From assembly GCA_963718295.1 (NCBI GenBank), contig CAVQYV010000004.1, positions 186,001-250,000 on the forward strand: DNA of 64,000 nucleotides, read 5' to 3'. Under the pieces are notes generated by a model. The model saw only the letters and a list, made by a program, of their open reading frames with translations, did no database searches and was not told the DNA's origin. Each line of letters opens with the position of its first letter. Position 1 is the first letter of the stretch. Below are positions 34,016 through 44,873 of the stretch, one piece after another. Source of the DNA: CAVQYV01 sp963718295 [NCBI: uncultured Methylomirabilota bacterium] (GTDB taxonomy: Bacteria; Methylomirabilota; Methylomirabilia; CAVQYV01). A program made the translations under genes and the position numbers.

Positions 34016-35608
34016 ATGAGCAACACTGTGAGCCCGAAAGAACAGCAAATTGATGAACTGTGGGAAAAGGTCGCGCCGCTCGGGTTGTCGCGGCGAAAGT
34101 TTCTGGTCCTCTTAGGCAGCGGCGGTGTGGCGGCCGTGGTCGCTGCCTTTCCGTCATCGGTCTCGCGATTCATTGCGAATCCGCTGAACGAACCGGCCTT
34201 CGCAGAAAGCGCGCTCGATGGTGAATTGATCTACACCTCTGCCACAAAGCTGGCGCAGGCGATCCGCGCCAAAAAGGTCTCTTCGGAGGAGGTGGTGCAA
34301 GCCTATTTGCAGCGCATCGAGGCGGTGAATCCCAAGCTGAATGCGGTCGTGCAACTGGCAGCAGATCAGGCCCTGGCTCAAGCCCGCGAGGCCGATGCCG
34401 CCCTGGCAAGGGGACAGATCAAGGGAGCACTGCACGGAGTCCCGATGACGATCAAGGATTCGCTGGATACGGCAGGGATCATCAGCACGGCTGGATCGAA
34501 AGGCCGCGCTTCCTTTGTGCCGAAGGAAGATGCGACGGTTGTGGCGCGAGTGCGTGCTGCCGGGGCGATCGTGTTAGGCAAGACCAACACGCCCGAGATC
34601 ACGATGTCCTATGAGACCGACAACGCGGTCTATGGGCGTACCAATAATCCGTATGACCTGTCGCGAACCCCAGGAGGCAGCAGTGGCGGCGCAGGGGCTA
34701 TCATCGCCTCGGGAGGGTCACCCATGGATATCGGGAGCGACACCGGGGGAAGCGTCCGGGTGCCATCTAACTTCTGCGGTATTGCTGGGATCAAGCCCAA
34801 CACCGGGCGAGTACCCAGGACGGGCCATATTCCACCCCCTGGTGGAGTATGGGGCCCATTCACGCAGCTGGGTCCCTTGGCCCGGTTTGTGGAAGACTTG
34901 GTCTTGGTGCTCCCGATCATTGCGGGAATGGACGGGCAAGACCCGGAGATCATCCCAGTCCCGTTGGGTGATCCCCGGAAGGTGAATCTCAAGAGCCTGC
35001 GGGTAGCTTTCCATACCGATAACGGGATCGTATCCCCGACCACGGAAACCGTGGAAGTGGTGAAGACCACCGCAAAGGTACTGTCAGAGGCGGGTATGGC
35101 CGTTGAGGAAGCGCGCCCTCAAGGGATCGAGCAGTCCAACGAGATCTTCCGTGGCTTCTTTATGGACGGGGGTGCCGAATCGGAACGGCTGCTTCAGATG
35201 GCTGGAACCGCGGACACCGAGTTATCCGATCTTATGCGACGATTTCTGGACTGGCAACGGGCCAATCCCATGACCGTTGGCCAGTTCAGCAATTTGTTGG
35301 CCAGGTGGTCTTCGTTCCGTGCTGCCATGCTTTCCTTCATGGCGAAGTACGACGTAATCGTTTGTCCGGCTTGTGCGCATCCTGCCAAACCTCACAGAGA
35401 ATCACTTGCCAACACTGCCGTCTATAGCTACACCAAGACCTATAACCTGACGGGATGGCCGGCTGCGGTGGTTCGGGCCGGCAGCTCGCCCGAAGGCTTG
35501 CCCATTGGGGTGCAGGTGGTAGCGCGTCCCTGGCGGGAAGATGTGGCCTTGGCAGTGGCTCAGCACATCGAGACGGCTCTGGGCGGGTGGAGGCCCCCAT
35601 CGCTCTGA
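34016..35608 (+). CDS. Tat-exported amidase-signature hydrolase
   Basis: A 530-residue protein from ATG 34016, with GGAGG six bases upstream, a better choice than the long frame from 33881. A Tat-like signal (LSRRKFLVLLGSGGVAAVVAA) precedes an amidase-signature domain. The catalytic Ser-cisSer-Lys triad is visible: Lys in GVPMTIKDSLDTAG, cis-Ser in TPGGSSGGAGA, and nucleophile Ser in DIGSDTGGSVRVPS. It hydrolyses an amide or related bond in the periplasm; specificity cannot be read. It probably forms a transcript with the flavoprotein gene, so both may act on one imported or external compound. Confidence 0.88.
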   Translation: MSNTVSPKEQQIDELWEKVAPLGLSRRKFLVLLGSGGVAAVVAAFPSSVSRFIANPLNEPAFAESALDGELIYTSATKLAQAIRAKKVSSEEVVQAYLQRIEAVNPKLNAVVQLAADQALAQAREADAALARGQIKGALHGVPMTIKDSLDTAGIISTAGSKGRASFVPKEDATVVARVRAAGAIVLGKTNTPEITMSYETDNAVYGRTNNPYDLSRTPGGSSGGAGAIIASGGSPMDIGSDTGGSVRVPSNFCGIAGIKPNTGRVPRTGHIPPPGGVWGPFTQLGPLARFVEDLVLVLPIIAGMDGQDPEIIPVPLGDPRKVNLKSLRVAFHTDNGIVSPTTETVEVVKTTAKVLSEAGMAVEEARPQGIEQSNEIFRGFFMDGGAESERLLQMAGTADTELSDLMRRFLDWQRANPMTVGQFSNLLARWSSFRAAMLSFMAKYDVIVCPACAHPAKPHRESLANTAVYSYTKTYNLTGWPAAVVRAGSSPEGLPIGVQVVARPWREDVALAVAQHIETALGGWRPPSL

Positions 35609-35856
35609 AGCATAGGCCATGTGGGCAAGTCGGAGCAAGTTCAGGCAGGTCGCGAAAGGGCATGTCATCGGCGCCACCGGGTCCGAAAGAATAGCCAGCA
35701 AAAGCCGGCTGATGGGTGACAGCTGATGCAGGTGGAGAGCAGGCCAGTGGGCAGCCTTACGCCCGCAGGAAGGAGGAAAATGGAGAGATAAAGTTCAATC
35801 CATCGGTTGGAAGTGTCATGCATGCCGCGGGCGATCGCCTGTACGGAGGAGAAATC

Positions 35857-36366
35857 ATGAAAGCGAGACTGTGGATTGTGATGCTTTCCGTTGCTGCCCT
35901 GACTGTCTTTGCGGCAGTGTCCCTGGCCGGGGCGGAGACGATGAAATGGCGGCAGGTCCAGTTCTACACCAAAGGGGAAGTCCTCCAGATTGGGGATGTT
36001 CCGGACCACATCATTGGGATCTACGACCAGACAGGGTTGGCGTCCTTCGAGACCGGCGAGGTGGCCTCGATGACGATCAAAGGCACCCTCGACTACATCA
36101 AAGGGAGTGGACCCATCCAGGGATATATGGTCTACACCTTCGAAGATGGATCCACTATGACCGCTAAGTACCAGGGCACCACGCGGCCTGACCCGAGTGG
36201 AAAGGGCGCGCGGTGGGAAACCACGTGGACCTACATTCAGGGAAGTGGACGGTGGGCTGGCATCCAGGGTGGAGGCACCTCTACGGGCCGGCGCCTCGCG
36301 CCCTTTGGCGGTGGCGCTCAGGCCTATAGTGATGTCACCGGGACATATACTTTATCTCCCAAGTAG
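35857..36366 (+). CDS. Secreted paralogue 4 of the 170-residue family
   Basis: A 169-residue protein. GGAGGAG precedes ATG 35857. The signal peptide ends SLAGAE, followed by TMKWRQVQFYTKGEVLQIGD, VPDHIIGIYDQTGLASFETG, LDYIKGSGPIQGYMVYTFED, MTAKYQGTT, TYIQGSGRWAGIQGGG, STGRRLAPFG and TGTYTL. It is nearest to paralogue 1 (shared KWRQ, VGDVP/IGDVP). It is followed after about 115 bases by a strong terminator. Confidence 0.82.
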   Translation: MKARLWIVMLSVAALTVFAAVSLAGAETMKWRQVQFYTKGEVLQIGDVPDHIIGIYDQTGLASFETGEVASMTIKGTLDYIKGSGPIQGYMVYTFEDGSTMTAKYQGTTRPDPSGKGARWETTWTYIQGSGRWAGIQGGGTSTGRRLAPFGGGAQAYSDVTGTYTLSPK

Positions 36367-36480
36367 TCGCGTGTGGGCCGGGTGAAGGCGGAATCCCCTG
36401 GTTTGAGGGAACGCGTTCCCTAATTCAGCGGGACCGGCCGTTTTGGAGGAATTCTCGGTGATCTTTCTTTCGCGGTTCGC

Positions 36481-36517
36481 AAAAAGGCAGGGCCAGAGAC
36501 GATCCCTGCCTTTTTGC
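36481..36517 (+). terminator. Terminator after paralogue 4
   Basis: A 12-bp stem AAAAAGGCAGGG (36481-36492) pairs with CCCTGCCTTTTT (36504-36515). Its core is the same as the terminator at 27752, AAGGCAGGG/CCCTGCCTT. Confidence 0.87.
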
Positions 36518-36981
36518 CTTTTGCGTATGGCATCCGGAGGGGTACATAAAATGGTAACTTACAGGAAAGGGATAGAAACTTACGGCTGAAACGGGGGCGG
36601 ATTCCATTTTTCTCGAACCCATGCGGAAGGCCCAAGATGAAGACCCACCCATCAGGATCGCATCGGGTGTGACTCCCTCTTGCCTTCACTCAAATGCCTC
36701 TGGGGGGAGGATGATGCAGCTCATCCTGGCCGGTTGAATACACTTTCAAGGGCCGTGGAAGGTCCCCACAAGATGCTTGAGTTCCTGAGAGAAGTGCCTG
36801 CGACATTTCATCGTTGTTCTCGCTCGTCCTTGACAAGGGGGGACCGCCTTCCTATATTGATAGTAGGATTTCGCGTTCGATAGGCAGTGGTTTGCGTAAT
36901 TCTTGGGTCGGTCAGCAAGCCCCACCGACCCCACCGGTCTCTCACCGCCTGTATTAGGCAAGCAAAGAGGAGGGAGCGCAC
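36518..36981. other. Intergenic region upstream of the HExxH protein gene
   Basis: About 460 bases. The left part has only unsupported short frames. The right part holds the promoter at 36830-36858 and a GGTCGGTC/GACC-rich hairpin near 36907-36935 in the leader. Confidence 0.4.
36830..36858 (+). promoter_or_regulatory. Strong sigma70-type promoter
   Basis: TTGACA (36830-36835), a 17-base spacer, TATATT (36853-36858). This consensus-grade match lies 124 bases before the secreted HExxH protein gene and leaves a leader of about 115 bases. Confidence 0.72.
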
Positions 36982-38466
36982 ATGGGAATGAACAAGAGAT
37001 TGATCATGTTGCTTTTGGCAGTATTCCTCTTGATGACGCCCGCCTGGGCGAACGCGCAGCGGCTGTTCCAGATTCAGGCCGCGGATGTCACGGTCGAAGT
37101 CCTGCCGGAAATTTCCTTCGAAGCCCAGTTCGGCGATAACCCAGACATCCCCCGCAACGACGCGGGAGTCATCGCCTTAGCCCGGAAGCTCTATCCGCCC
37201 CGGAACACCCAACTACCGGAGAGCGCCACGGAGGAGTCTGAATGCGGGGAGTACGAGATGGGCCTGCTCTTCGCCGCCCTGCAGAACCCGGCCATCTCCG
37301 ACGCCACCCGCATAGAGGTGGACCAGATCATTCGAATCTCCGTCCCTACTTTCGACAAGATCCGCACCATTGGCCACTACAAATTCTATTATTGCGTTGC
37401 CAGCGGCATAGCGGACGACCGGGTGACGGACGCCGAAATCGACTCCCTGGCCACGTACTTGAACAGCTACTGGACCAGTTACACGACCAATTTCACGAAG
37501 CCCAAGCACTATGACAGCGGGGGCTTGGAATTGATCAACATCAGGGTCTACTATTTGGGGACCTCGCTCTTGGGACAAACCTCCTCGTCCTGGAATTACA
37601 TTGAGCTAAACAGCAAGTATTGCGTTAAAGATGCCTCCTGCAAGCGGAGGACCACCGCGGCCCACGAGCTTTTTCATCGGGTACAGTATGCCTACGGTTA
37701 CATTTCCGGAACCGCCAACTTGAAGTGGATCGTGGAAGGAACGGCCAGTTGGTCCCAGAAATTCACCAACCTCAGCCTTCGGGATTACATGGGGCGCATG
37801 AACTCGGGGCTGGACGTGCCAGACAGGGCTCTGATCACCGGCGTCTCTGCCCGGTCCTACGACGCCTGTCACTACTGGGTGTGGCTGCAAAAGCGGGCGG
37901 CCACTTCTGCGGCCATCAAGGACGTTTGGTATCAGTACTCCATCAACGGCAAGAACGCCAAGTTAGCCGTGCAAACGGTGGTTACGGCCCGGAGCTTGGC
38001 TGCTTCCTTCGATGTCTTCACCCGGGATTGGAACAAGGCGAATTACGTCAAGGACTTCTCGGCCGGCGGCGTGTATGACTACGATGAGGACCCGCTTAAC
38101 GTCACCACCGGTTGTGGCACCTTTTCCCTGCACCACGCGCCCCGAAGCTATTACACTGTCGCCAGCAACAGCACCATCATTGGACCGGTTGGCCCCCGGT
38201 CGGTCTTGGAGTATGGGGCGGATTACTACGAATTCACTATCAATGCCGCGGTCACCCGGTTCAAGATGCTGCTTACCCGGACCGCTGGTGGTTGTGACTG
38301 GGCGCTGATGGGCAGCAAGAGCGGTGCCTGGAAGATTATCTACAACAACAGTACCAGCCCCAAAACCTGGGACCTCACCTTCACCGCAGGCACCTATGAC
38401 AAGATGGGCCTCATCGTGTCGGGACAGAGCTCCGGCGCCACCTATACCTGGAGAGTGGGGCCCTGA
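36982..38466 (+). CDS. Secreted HExxH putative metallopeptidase
   Basis: A 494-residue protein with a signal peptide (KRLIMLLLAVFLLMTPAWA, then NAQ). The zinc-site candidate TTAAHELFHRVQYAYG lies near residue 228-243 and is followed about 18 residues later by WIVEGTASWSQKF, a plausible third-ligand Glu as in gluzincins. The C-terminal 130 residues (YYEFTINAAVTRFKMLLTR, then YDKMGLIVSG) look like a beta-sandwich ending WRV. It has paired Cys residues for oxidative folding. No known peptidase family was assigned. AGAGGAGGGAG precedes ATG 36982; the in-frame ATG at 36988 is also possible. Confidence 0.72.
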   Translation: MGMNKRLIMLLLAVFLLMTPAWANAQRLFQIQAADVTVEVLPEISFEAQFGDNPDIPRNDAGVIALARKLYPPRNTQLPESATEESECGEYEMGLLFAALQNPAISDATRIEVDQIIRISVPTFDKIRTIGHYKFYYCVASGIADDRVTDAEIDSLATYLNSYWTSYTTNFTKPKHYDSGGLELINIRVYYLGTSLLGQTSSSWNYIELNSKYCVKDASCKRRTTAAHELFHRVQYAYGYISGTANLKWIVEGTASWSQKFTNLSLRDYMGRMNSGLDVPDRALITGVSARSYDACHYWVWLQKRAATSAAIKDVWYQYSINGKNAKLAVQTVVTARSLAASFDVFTRDWNKANYVKDFSAGGVYDYDEDPLNVTTGCGTFSLHHAPRSYYTVASNSTIIGPVGPRSVLEYGADYYEFTINAAVTRFKMLLTRTAGGCDWALMGSKSGAWKIIYNNSTSPKTWDLTFTAGTYDKMGLIVSGQSSGATYTWRVGP

Positions 38467-38532
38467 GACGCCGACGGATCTCTGAATGACGTCAGGGCCG
38501 GTGAGCTGGGATCGCTGCTCTGGCTGTTTGAA

Positions 38533-38569
38533 ATCGCAAACCGCCGGGAAGATCCTGGCGGTTTGCGAT
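38533..38569 (+). terminator. Long hairpin after the HExxH protein gene
   Basis: A 13-bp perfect stem, ATCGCAAACCGCC (38533-38545) with GGCGGTTTGCGAT (38557-38569), around an 11-base loop. It lacks a T run, so it may act as an attenuator or a transcript-stabilising end. Confidence 0.6.
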
Positions 38570-38813
38570 CTTCTGTGACATTGGGCGGCGCCGACGTGGC
38601 CGGCCCTCCCCTCAGGCTTTGCTTCAGGAATACCCTTGAAATGCATAGCGAACCCGTTCCTCGCAGCTTGGCTGCGGGGTGCCCCAATTCTTTCGCCGAT
38701 GGGAAGCGTATCTTCTCCCACGGAGCAGGAGAATTCCTGCTGTCACGCAAGGTGGAATTCGCCCACCAGTGGGCCAAGCTTACCTTATTTTACAGGAGTG
38801 TTTCCGGACCCCG

Positions 38814-39783
38814 ATGCGGCGGTTCATTCTTGCCTTCTGTCCTATGGCGGGCAGCCTGCTGCTGGCAGCCAGCTTTCTAATGGGTGAGTTTCTCGTGAGT
38901 TGCACCGCGCCCAACTCCAGCCAATCCGAGATCTTGCCTCACCGGGCCTTACTGGTCCTGACTCAGGAAAGCTGGGGCTGTCTGAGTGGCCAGGAACTCC
39001 TGCAGGAGGTCACCGATCTGGTAGTCCGAGAGGACGGTCAAGCCGCCCGAATGGAGGAGATCAGGAACCCCGAGGATCGCCAGGACCGCCTGGATCTATA
39101 CCTCTACTTTTCCGCCCAAGCGGGCGGGCTGCCGGGGTATTACCTCTGGCGACTGGGGGTCGCGGATCCCCAGTCGGAGACCCCGGGCTGGCTCCAGGTG
39201 GACCAGGCCCGGCTGCGGGCCGACCACAAAGGCCTCACGTTAGAGATCACGGCCAAGGCCCAGGGTCAAGTGCAGGCCGACCTGCTCTATGCCCCCGGCA
39301 CCGGTCTTTCTACCGCCCTCTTCACCTGCCCGGCGGCCGGCATCTTCGAGGCCTACCCAGCGAGCTTCCTTCCGGCATATGAGGTGAGGATGGAGGCGGT
39401 TCCGACCGCTTCCCCCTCCGTAGCGTCCTGGAAGCGATTCAATTTCTCGCCGGGCGAATCCGGCCGTCGAAGAGACGAAGCGGGTGGCCCTTGGCTGCCA
39501 ACTTCTGGGGGCGCTGGAGCGGGAGCTGAGTGCCTCTAAGAAGTTTGCCTTCCTCTGGGATGGCGCGAGGATTTCCTCCCAGGCCCTGGACCGGATGGCC
39601 CGGACCACGGAAGCGGAGTCGGAACGAAAATTCCGGCTAATTCTGAGGCTGCACGACCGGCAGGGAGAGCGCGAAATCGGTCGGGGACCAGGTCCTTTCG
39701 TCCCTCAGGTGCGCCAGAGGGTGGCCGTGCGGGACGCGCAGGACAAAGTTACCGGCGGAGAAGTCTGGATCGGCGTCGAATAG
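38814..39783 (+). pseudogene. Putative lipoprotein, frameshifted
   Basis: The start at 38814 gives RRFILAFCPMAGSLLLAAS followed by a lipobox-like FLVSC, so it looks like a lipoprotein. The middle has mixed strands (LDLYLYFSAQAGGLPGYYLW). Near 39460 the coding signal passes from frame 3 to frame 1 (NPAVEETKRVALGCQLLGAL) and continues to 39783, ending GGEVWIGVE. Either frame alone would be truncated. The family is not recognised. The Shine-Dalgarno sequence is weak; other starts upstream are possible. It is in the same region as the secreted proteins and may share their transcript. Confidence 0.5.
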
Positions 39784-40383
39784 GGCCGGGCGACTTAGAA
39801 GAGCAAATAGGTTACTCATTGAGAGGTCTTGTCATCTGTTCAAAGTCCCTGGCAATACAAGTAACGTATTTCCTCCGAAAACTGGTCCTTCCCGCCAATG
39901 ACTGCGTGATTGGAGCGTGGTCCCGCAAGATGCGCCTTGTAGGCGGGGCACAGCCGAGATAAAACCTGTTTCCTTGTCGGGAAGCTCCTGCCTTGCAAGT
40001 GGGAGCTTCACGTATCCCTTTCAGCTCCATCCCCACCCTTGTCGAACTTTCTGCGATCATTCGATGTTAGCCTTTACTGCAACACCCACCCAATAGGATC
40101 CAGGCTCGCAGGAAGAAACTCATTCCTCCGATCGGCCCATTCCGCACAATGCGGACCACAAAATCATCGGTTCCATCATCCAGGGAACCGAACTCTGGAC
40201 TGGCATCCAGGGGGGCACCAGAAGAAAAAGCCATAAAAGAGCCAGACCCCATTTTCTTAAGGACACTCCTTCCAGACTTGCCCCGCCCCAATGCCTCGTC
40301 AAAAAGCAGTGGATATTTCTCAATGGAAATGCTATATTGAACGGAAGTTCCGTGAGAAGTCTTGCTTCCAGGAGTGAAGACCG
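39784..40383. other. Intergenic region upstream of clpB
   Basis: 600 bases with no supported gene. A hairpin GAAGCTCC/GGAGCTTC spans 39981-40009. A CCCCATTT motif at about 40247 resembles a sigma32 -10 element, but no matching CTTGAA -35 was found, so a heat-shock promoter is not called. No CIRCE element was seen. Confidence 0.4.
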
Positions 40384-42993
40384 ATGCGATTGGATAAGTT
40401 GACCCTGAAGGCCCAGGAGGCCTTGCAGGAAGCCCAGAGCCTGGCCCAAAAGAGGGGCCATCAGCAGATCGACACCCAGCATGTGTTGCTGGCCCTCATC
40501 CAGCAGGTTGACGGGATTGTGAATCCCATCCTCCAGCGGATTGGCGTGAGCCCCCAGCAAGTGGAGGCCCGCCTGGAGAAGGAGATGCAGAAGATCCCTC
40601 AGGTCCGTGCCGGCGGGGCTCCCTTGGGCCAGGTCTATATCACCCCCTCCCTGGAGAAGGCCTTCAATGAGGCAGAGGGGGAGGCAGAGCGGCTGAAAGA
40701 CGAATATGTCAGCACCGAGCATCTCCTCCTGGCCATGGCCGCGGATGGCGATCAAGGCGCCGGAGCCGCCCTGCGCGAGGCGGGGATCAGCAAGGACGAC
40801 ATCTACCGGGTCCTGATGGAGGTGCGAGGGGGCCAGCGGGTCACGGATCAAAGCCCCGAGGAGAAATATCAGGCCCTGCAGCGTTACACCCGCGATTTGA
40901 CCGATCTGGCCCGCCAGGGGAAATTGGACCCGGTCATTGGCCGGGATGATGAGATCCGGCGGGTTATCCAGGTCCTTTCCCGTCGCACGAAGAACAATCC
41001 GGTCCTCATCGGAGAGCCGGGGGTGGGCAAGACTGCCATCGCCGAGGGCCTGGCCCAGCGCATCGCCAATGGCGATGTCCCGGAGACTTTGAAGGACAAA
41101 CGCGTACTGGCTTTGGATCTGGGCGCCCTCATTGCGGGCACCAAATATCGAGGCGAGTTCGAAGACCGCCTGAAGGCGGTCCTCAAGGAGATCAGTCAGG
41201 CGGAGGGAAAAGTGGTCCTCTTCATCGACGAGCTCCACACCCTGGTCGGTGCCGGGGCGGCCGAGGGGGCCATGGATGCCTCCAATATGTTGAAGCCGGC
41301 CCTGGCGCGGGGAGAACTGCGGGCGGTGGGGGCCACCACCCTGGATGAATATCGGAAGCGTATCGAAAAGGATGCCGCCCTGGAGCGGCGGTTCCAGCCC
41401 ATCCTGGTGGAGCAGCCCTCGGTGGAGGATACCATCTCCATCCTGCGGGGCCTCAAGGAGCGCTACGAGGTCCATCATGGGGTGAGGATTCAGGATTCGG
41501 CCCTGGTGGCGGCCGCAGTGCTCTCCCATCGGTATATCTCCGACCGTTTCCTGCCCGATAAGGCGATCGACCTGATCGATGAGGCGGCTTCCAAGCTGCG
41601 GATCGAGATCGATTCCATGCCCTCCGAGATCGACGAGGTGGAGCGCAAGATGCGGCAGCTGGAGGTGGAGCGACAGGCCTTGAAGAAGGAGAGCGATCCC
41701 GCCTCCGCCGAGCGCCTGGGGCGGCTGGAGGGGGAGCTGGCAGAGCTGAAGGAGAAGTCGAGCGCCCTGAAGCAACGCTGGCAAGGGGAAAAGGAGGCCA
41801 TTCAACGGATCCGCCAGGTCAAGGAGAAGATCGAGCAGGCTAAGGTGGAAGAGCAGGCCGCAGAGCGCGCCGGCGACCTGGGAAAGGTGGCGGAGCTCCG
41901 CTACGGCGTCCTCTCCTCCTTGCAGAAGGAGCTGGCCCAGGCGAATGACAAGCTGGCCGCCCTCCAAAAGGAGCAGAAGATGCTCAAGGAGGAGGTGGAT
42001 GAGGAGGATATTGCGGAGATCGTCTCCAAATGGACCGGGATCCCCGTCTCCAGGATGATGGAGGGGGAGACGGCCAAGCTGATCCGGATGGAGGAGAAGC
42101 TCCGTCAGCGGGTGGTGGGGCAGGAGGAGGCGATCGAGGCGGTCGCCAATGCGGTGCGCCGGGCCCGGGCCGGGCTGCAGGACGCCAATCGACCCATCGG
42201 CTCCTTCATCTTCATGGGACCCACGGGGGTGGGCAAGACCGAATTGGCACGCGCCCTGGCGGAGTTCCTCTTCGATGATGAGAAAGCGATGATCCGCATC
42301 GATATGTCGGAGTACATGGAAAGGCACACCGTCTCCCGTCTCATCGGGGCCCCTCCCGGTTACGTGGGCTATGAGGAAGGGGGCTATCTCACCGAAGCGG
42401 TGCGCCGCAAGCCCTACTCGGTCATCCTCTTCGACGAGATCGAGAAGGCCCATCAGGACGTATTCAATTTGCTCCTGCAGATCCTGGACGATGGCCGCCT
42501 GACCGATGGGCACGGCCGAACGGTGGATTTCAAGAACACCATCCTCATTATGACCTCCAATGTGGGATCGCAGTGGATCCAGGAATTGGGGGCCAGGGAG
42601 GAAGAGGAGATGCGCAAGCGGGTGATGGAGGCCCTGCGGGCCCAGTTCCGCCCCGAGTTCCTCAACCGCATCGACGAGATCGTCATCTTCCATTCCCTGG
42701 AACTTGCACAGATCAAGGAGATCGTCGAGATTCAGCTTGCCAACCTGCGCCGTCGGCTCGCGGAGCGGAAGCTGGAGATTTGGCTCACCGATTCCGCCAA
42801 AGAATTCCTGGCCCGGGAGGGCTTCGATCCGGTTTACGGAGCACGTCCCTTGAAGCGGGCCATCCAGCGACTGATTCAGGATCCCCTTTCCTTGCAGGTA
42901 TTGGAGGGCAAATTCAAGGAGGGCGATCTGATCGAGGTGGATCTGGAAGGGAGAGCATTGACCTTCCAGAGCAAAGAGCGCAGGGAAGGATAG
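40384..42993 (+). CDS. clpB: ClpB disaggregase
   Basis: This 869-residue Hsp100 chaperone works with DnaK to rescue aggregated proteins. It has an N-terminal Clp_N repeat domain (about 1-145), AAA1 with Walker [14 protein letters not shown] and Walker [10 protein letters not shown], and the ClpB middle coiled coil (about 410-525, heptads of Glu/Lys/Leu). AAA2 has [14 protein letters not shown] and [11 protein letters not shown]; the C-terminal D2-small domain follows. Full length for the family. AGGAG is upstream of the ATG. It heads a run of stress genes. Confidence 0.96.
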   Translation: MRLDKLTLKAQEALQEAQSLAQKRGHQQIDTQHVLLALIQQVDGIVNPILQRIGVSPQQVEARLEKEMQKIPQVRAGGAPLGQVYITPSLEKAFNEAEGEAERLKDEYVSTEHLLLAMAADGDQGAGAALREAGISKDDIYRVLMEVRGGQRVTDQSPEEKYQALQRYTRDLTDLARQGKLDPVIGRDDEIRRVIQVLSRRTKNNPVLIGEPGVGKTAIAEGLAQRIANGDVPETLKDKRVLALDLGALIAGTKYRGEFEDRLKAVLKEISQAEGKVVLFIDELHTLVGAGAAEGAMDASNMLKPALARGELRAVGATTLDEYRKRIEKDAALERRFQPILVEQPSVEDTISILRGLKERYEVHHGVRIQDSALVAAAVLSHRYISDRFLPDKAIDLIDEAASKLRIEIDSMPSEIDEVERKMRQLEVERQALKKESDPASAERLGRLEGELAELKEKSSALKQRWQGEKEAIQRIRQVKEKIEQAKVEEQAAERAGDLGKVAELRYGVLSSLQKELAQANDKLAALQKEQKMLKEEVDEEDIAEIVSKWTGIPVSRMMEGETAKLIRMEEKLRQRVVGQEEAIEAVANAVRRARAGLQDANRPIGSFIFMGPTGVGKTELARALAEFLFDDEKAMIRIDMSEYMERHTVSRLIGAPPGYVGYEEGGYLTEAVRRKPYSVILFDEIEKAHQDVFNLLLQILDDGRLTDGHGRTVDFKNTILIMTSNVGSQWIQELGAREEEEMRKRVMEALRAQFRPEFLNRIDEIVIFHSLELAQIKEIVEIQLANLRRRLAERKLEIWLTDSAKEFLAREGFDPVYGARPLKRAIQRLIQDPLSLQVLEGKFKEGDLIEVDLEGRALTFQSKERREG

Positions 42994-43006
42994 GAGGGAG
43001 CAGGAA

Positions 43007-44224
<1,218 letters not shown>

Positions 44225-44298
44225 GCGGCCTTCCCTGGCTTTGGGCAGGGGGCGACTTGAGGCAGATCTGAGGCAGGGGGAAGCGAGAGAGGTCAGTC

Positions 44299-44817
44299 AT
44301 GAACGAAGGCATCCGAAAGCTGTATTTCGAATTGATGAAGCGCCTGGAAGCCGAGATGGAGGAGGCCTTTGGCAAGATGTGGCGGCGCTATGTCGGCCTT
44401 CCCCTGATTGCCAACCATGTGGGAAACCCCTCCCTGGCCTCCACCATTCACTCCTCTCAATACTGGCGCCCGGCGGCAGATGTCTTGGAGACGGAGAAGG
44501 AATTCATCATTCGCCTGGAGATCGCGGGTCTCAACCGGGAAACACTGAGACTTCAGCAATCCAGCGACGGGAGGCAACTCTGGCTGCAAGGGGAGAGGAG
44601 GGATGCCTCCCGAGATGTTTCGGTCCGACCCTGGTATCATCAGCTGGAGATCTATTTTGGACCCTTCGAGCTGGAGATCGTCCTCCCCCCGCGGACCCTC
44701 CTGAATCTGGAAGACGTAGACTCCTCGTATGAAAATGGAATCCTCCTCTTGAGGATTGCCAAGAGGAAAGCAGCGGAAGGGCAGAAGAAGCGAACTCGCT
44801 CTGTCGGCATCGAATAG
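44299..44817 (+). CDS. Hsp20/alpha-crystallin small heat-shock protein
   Basis: A 172-residue holdase chaperone. The alpha-crystallin domain covers about 45-150: PAADVLETEKEFIIRLEIAG, LRLQQSSDGRQLWLQGERR, a PCE-like FGPFELEIVLP strand and SSYENGILLLRIAK with the G-x-L motif (GILLL). The N-terminal arm is helical and charged. GAGAGGT precedes the start. Its place between the HtrA gene and lon fits a stress regulon. Confidence 0.9.
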   Translation: MNEGIRKLYFELMKRLEAEMEEAFGKMWRRYVGLPLIANHVGNPSLASTIHSSQYWRPAADVLETEKEFIIRLEIAGLNRETLRLQQSSDGRQLWLQGERRDASRDVSVRPWYHQLEIYFGPFELEIVLPPRTLLNLEDVDSSYENGILLLRIAKRKAAEGQKKRTRSVGIE

Positions 44818-44873
44818 ATCGAATAGCGTGAAAATGAGAAAACGAACCCAAATCCATTTTGAGGAATTTCGAA

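Noticed and set aside
40240-40260. A sigma32-like CCCCATTT upstream of clpB
   Set aside because: No CTTGAA-type -35 lies at the right distance.
40067-40291. A 74-codon minus-strand open frame upstream of clpB
   Set aside because: It has no recognisable motif and no ribosome site; it is too short to support.
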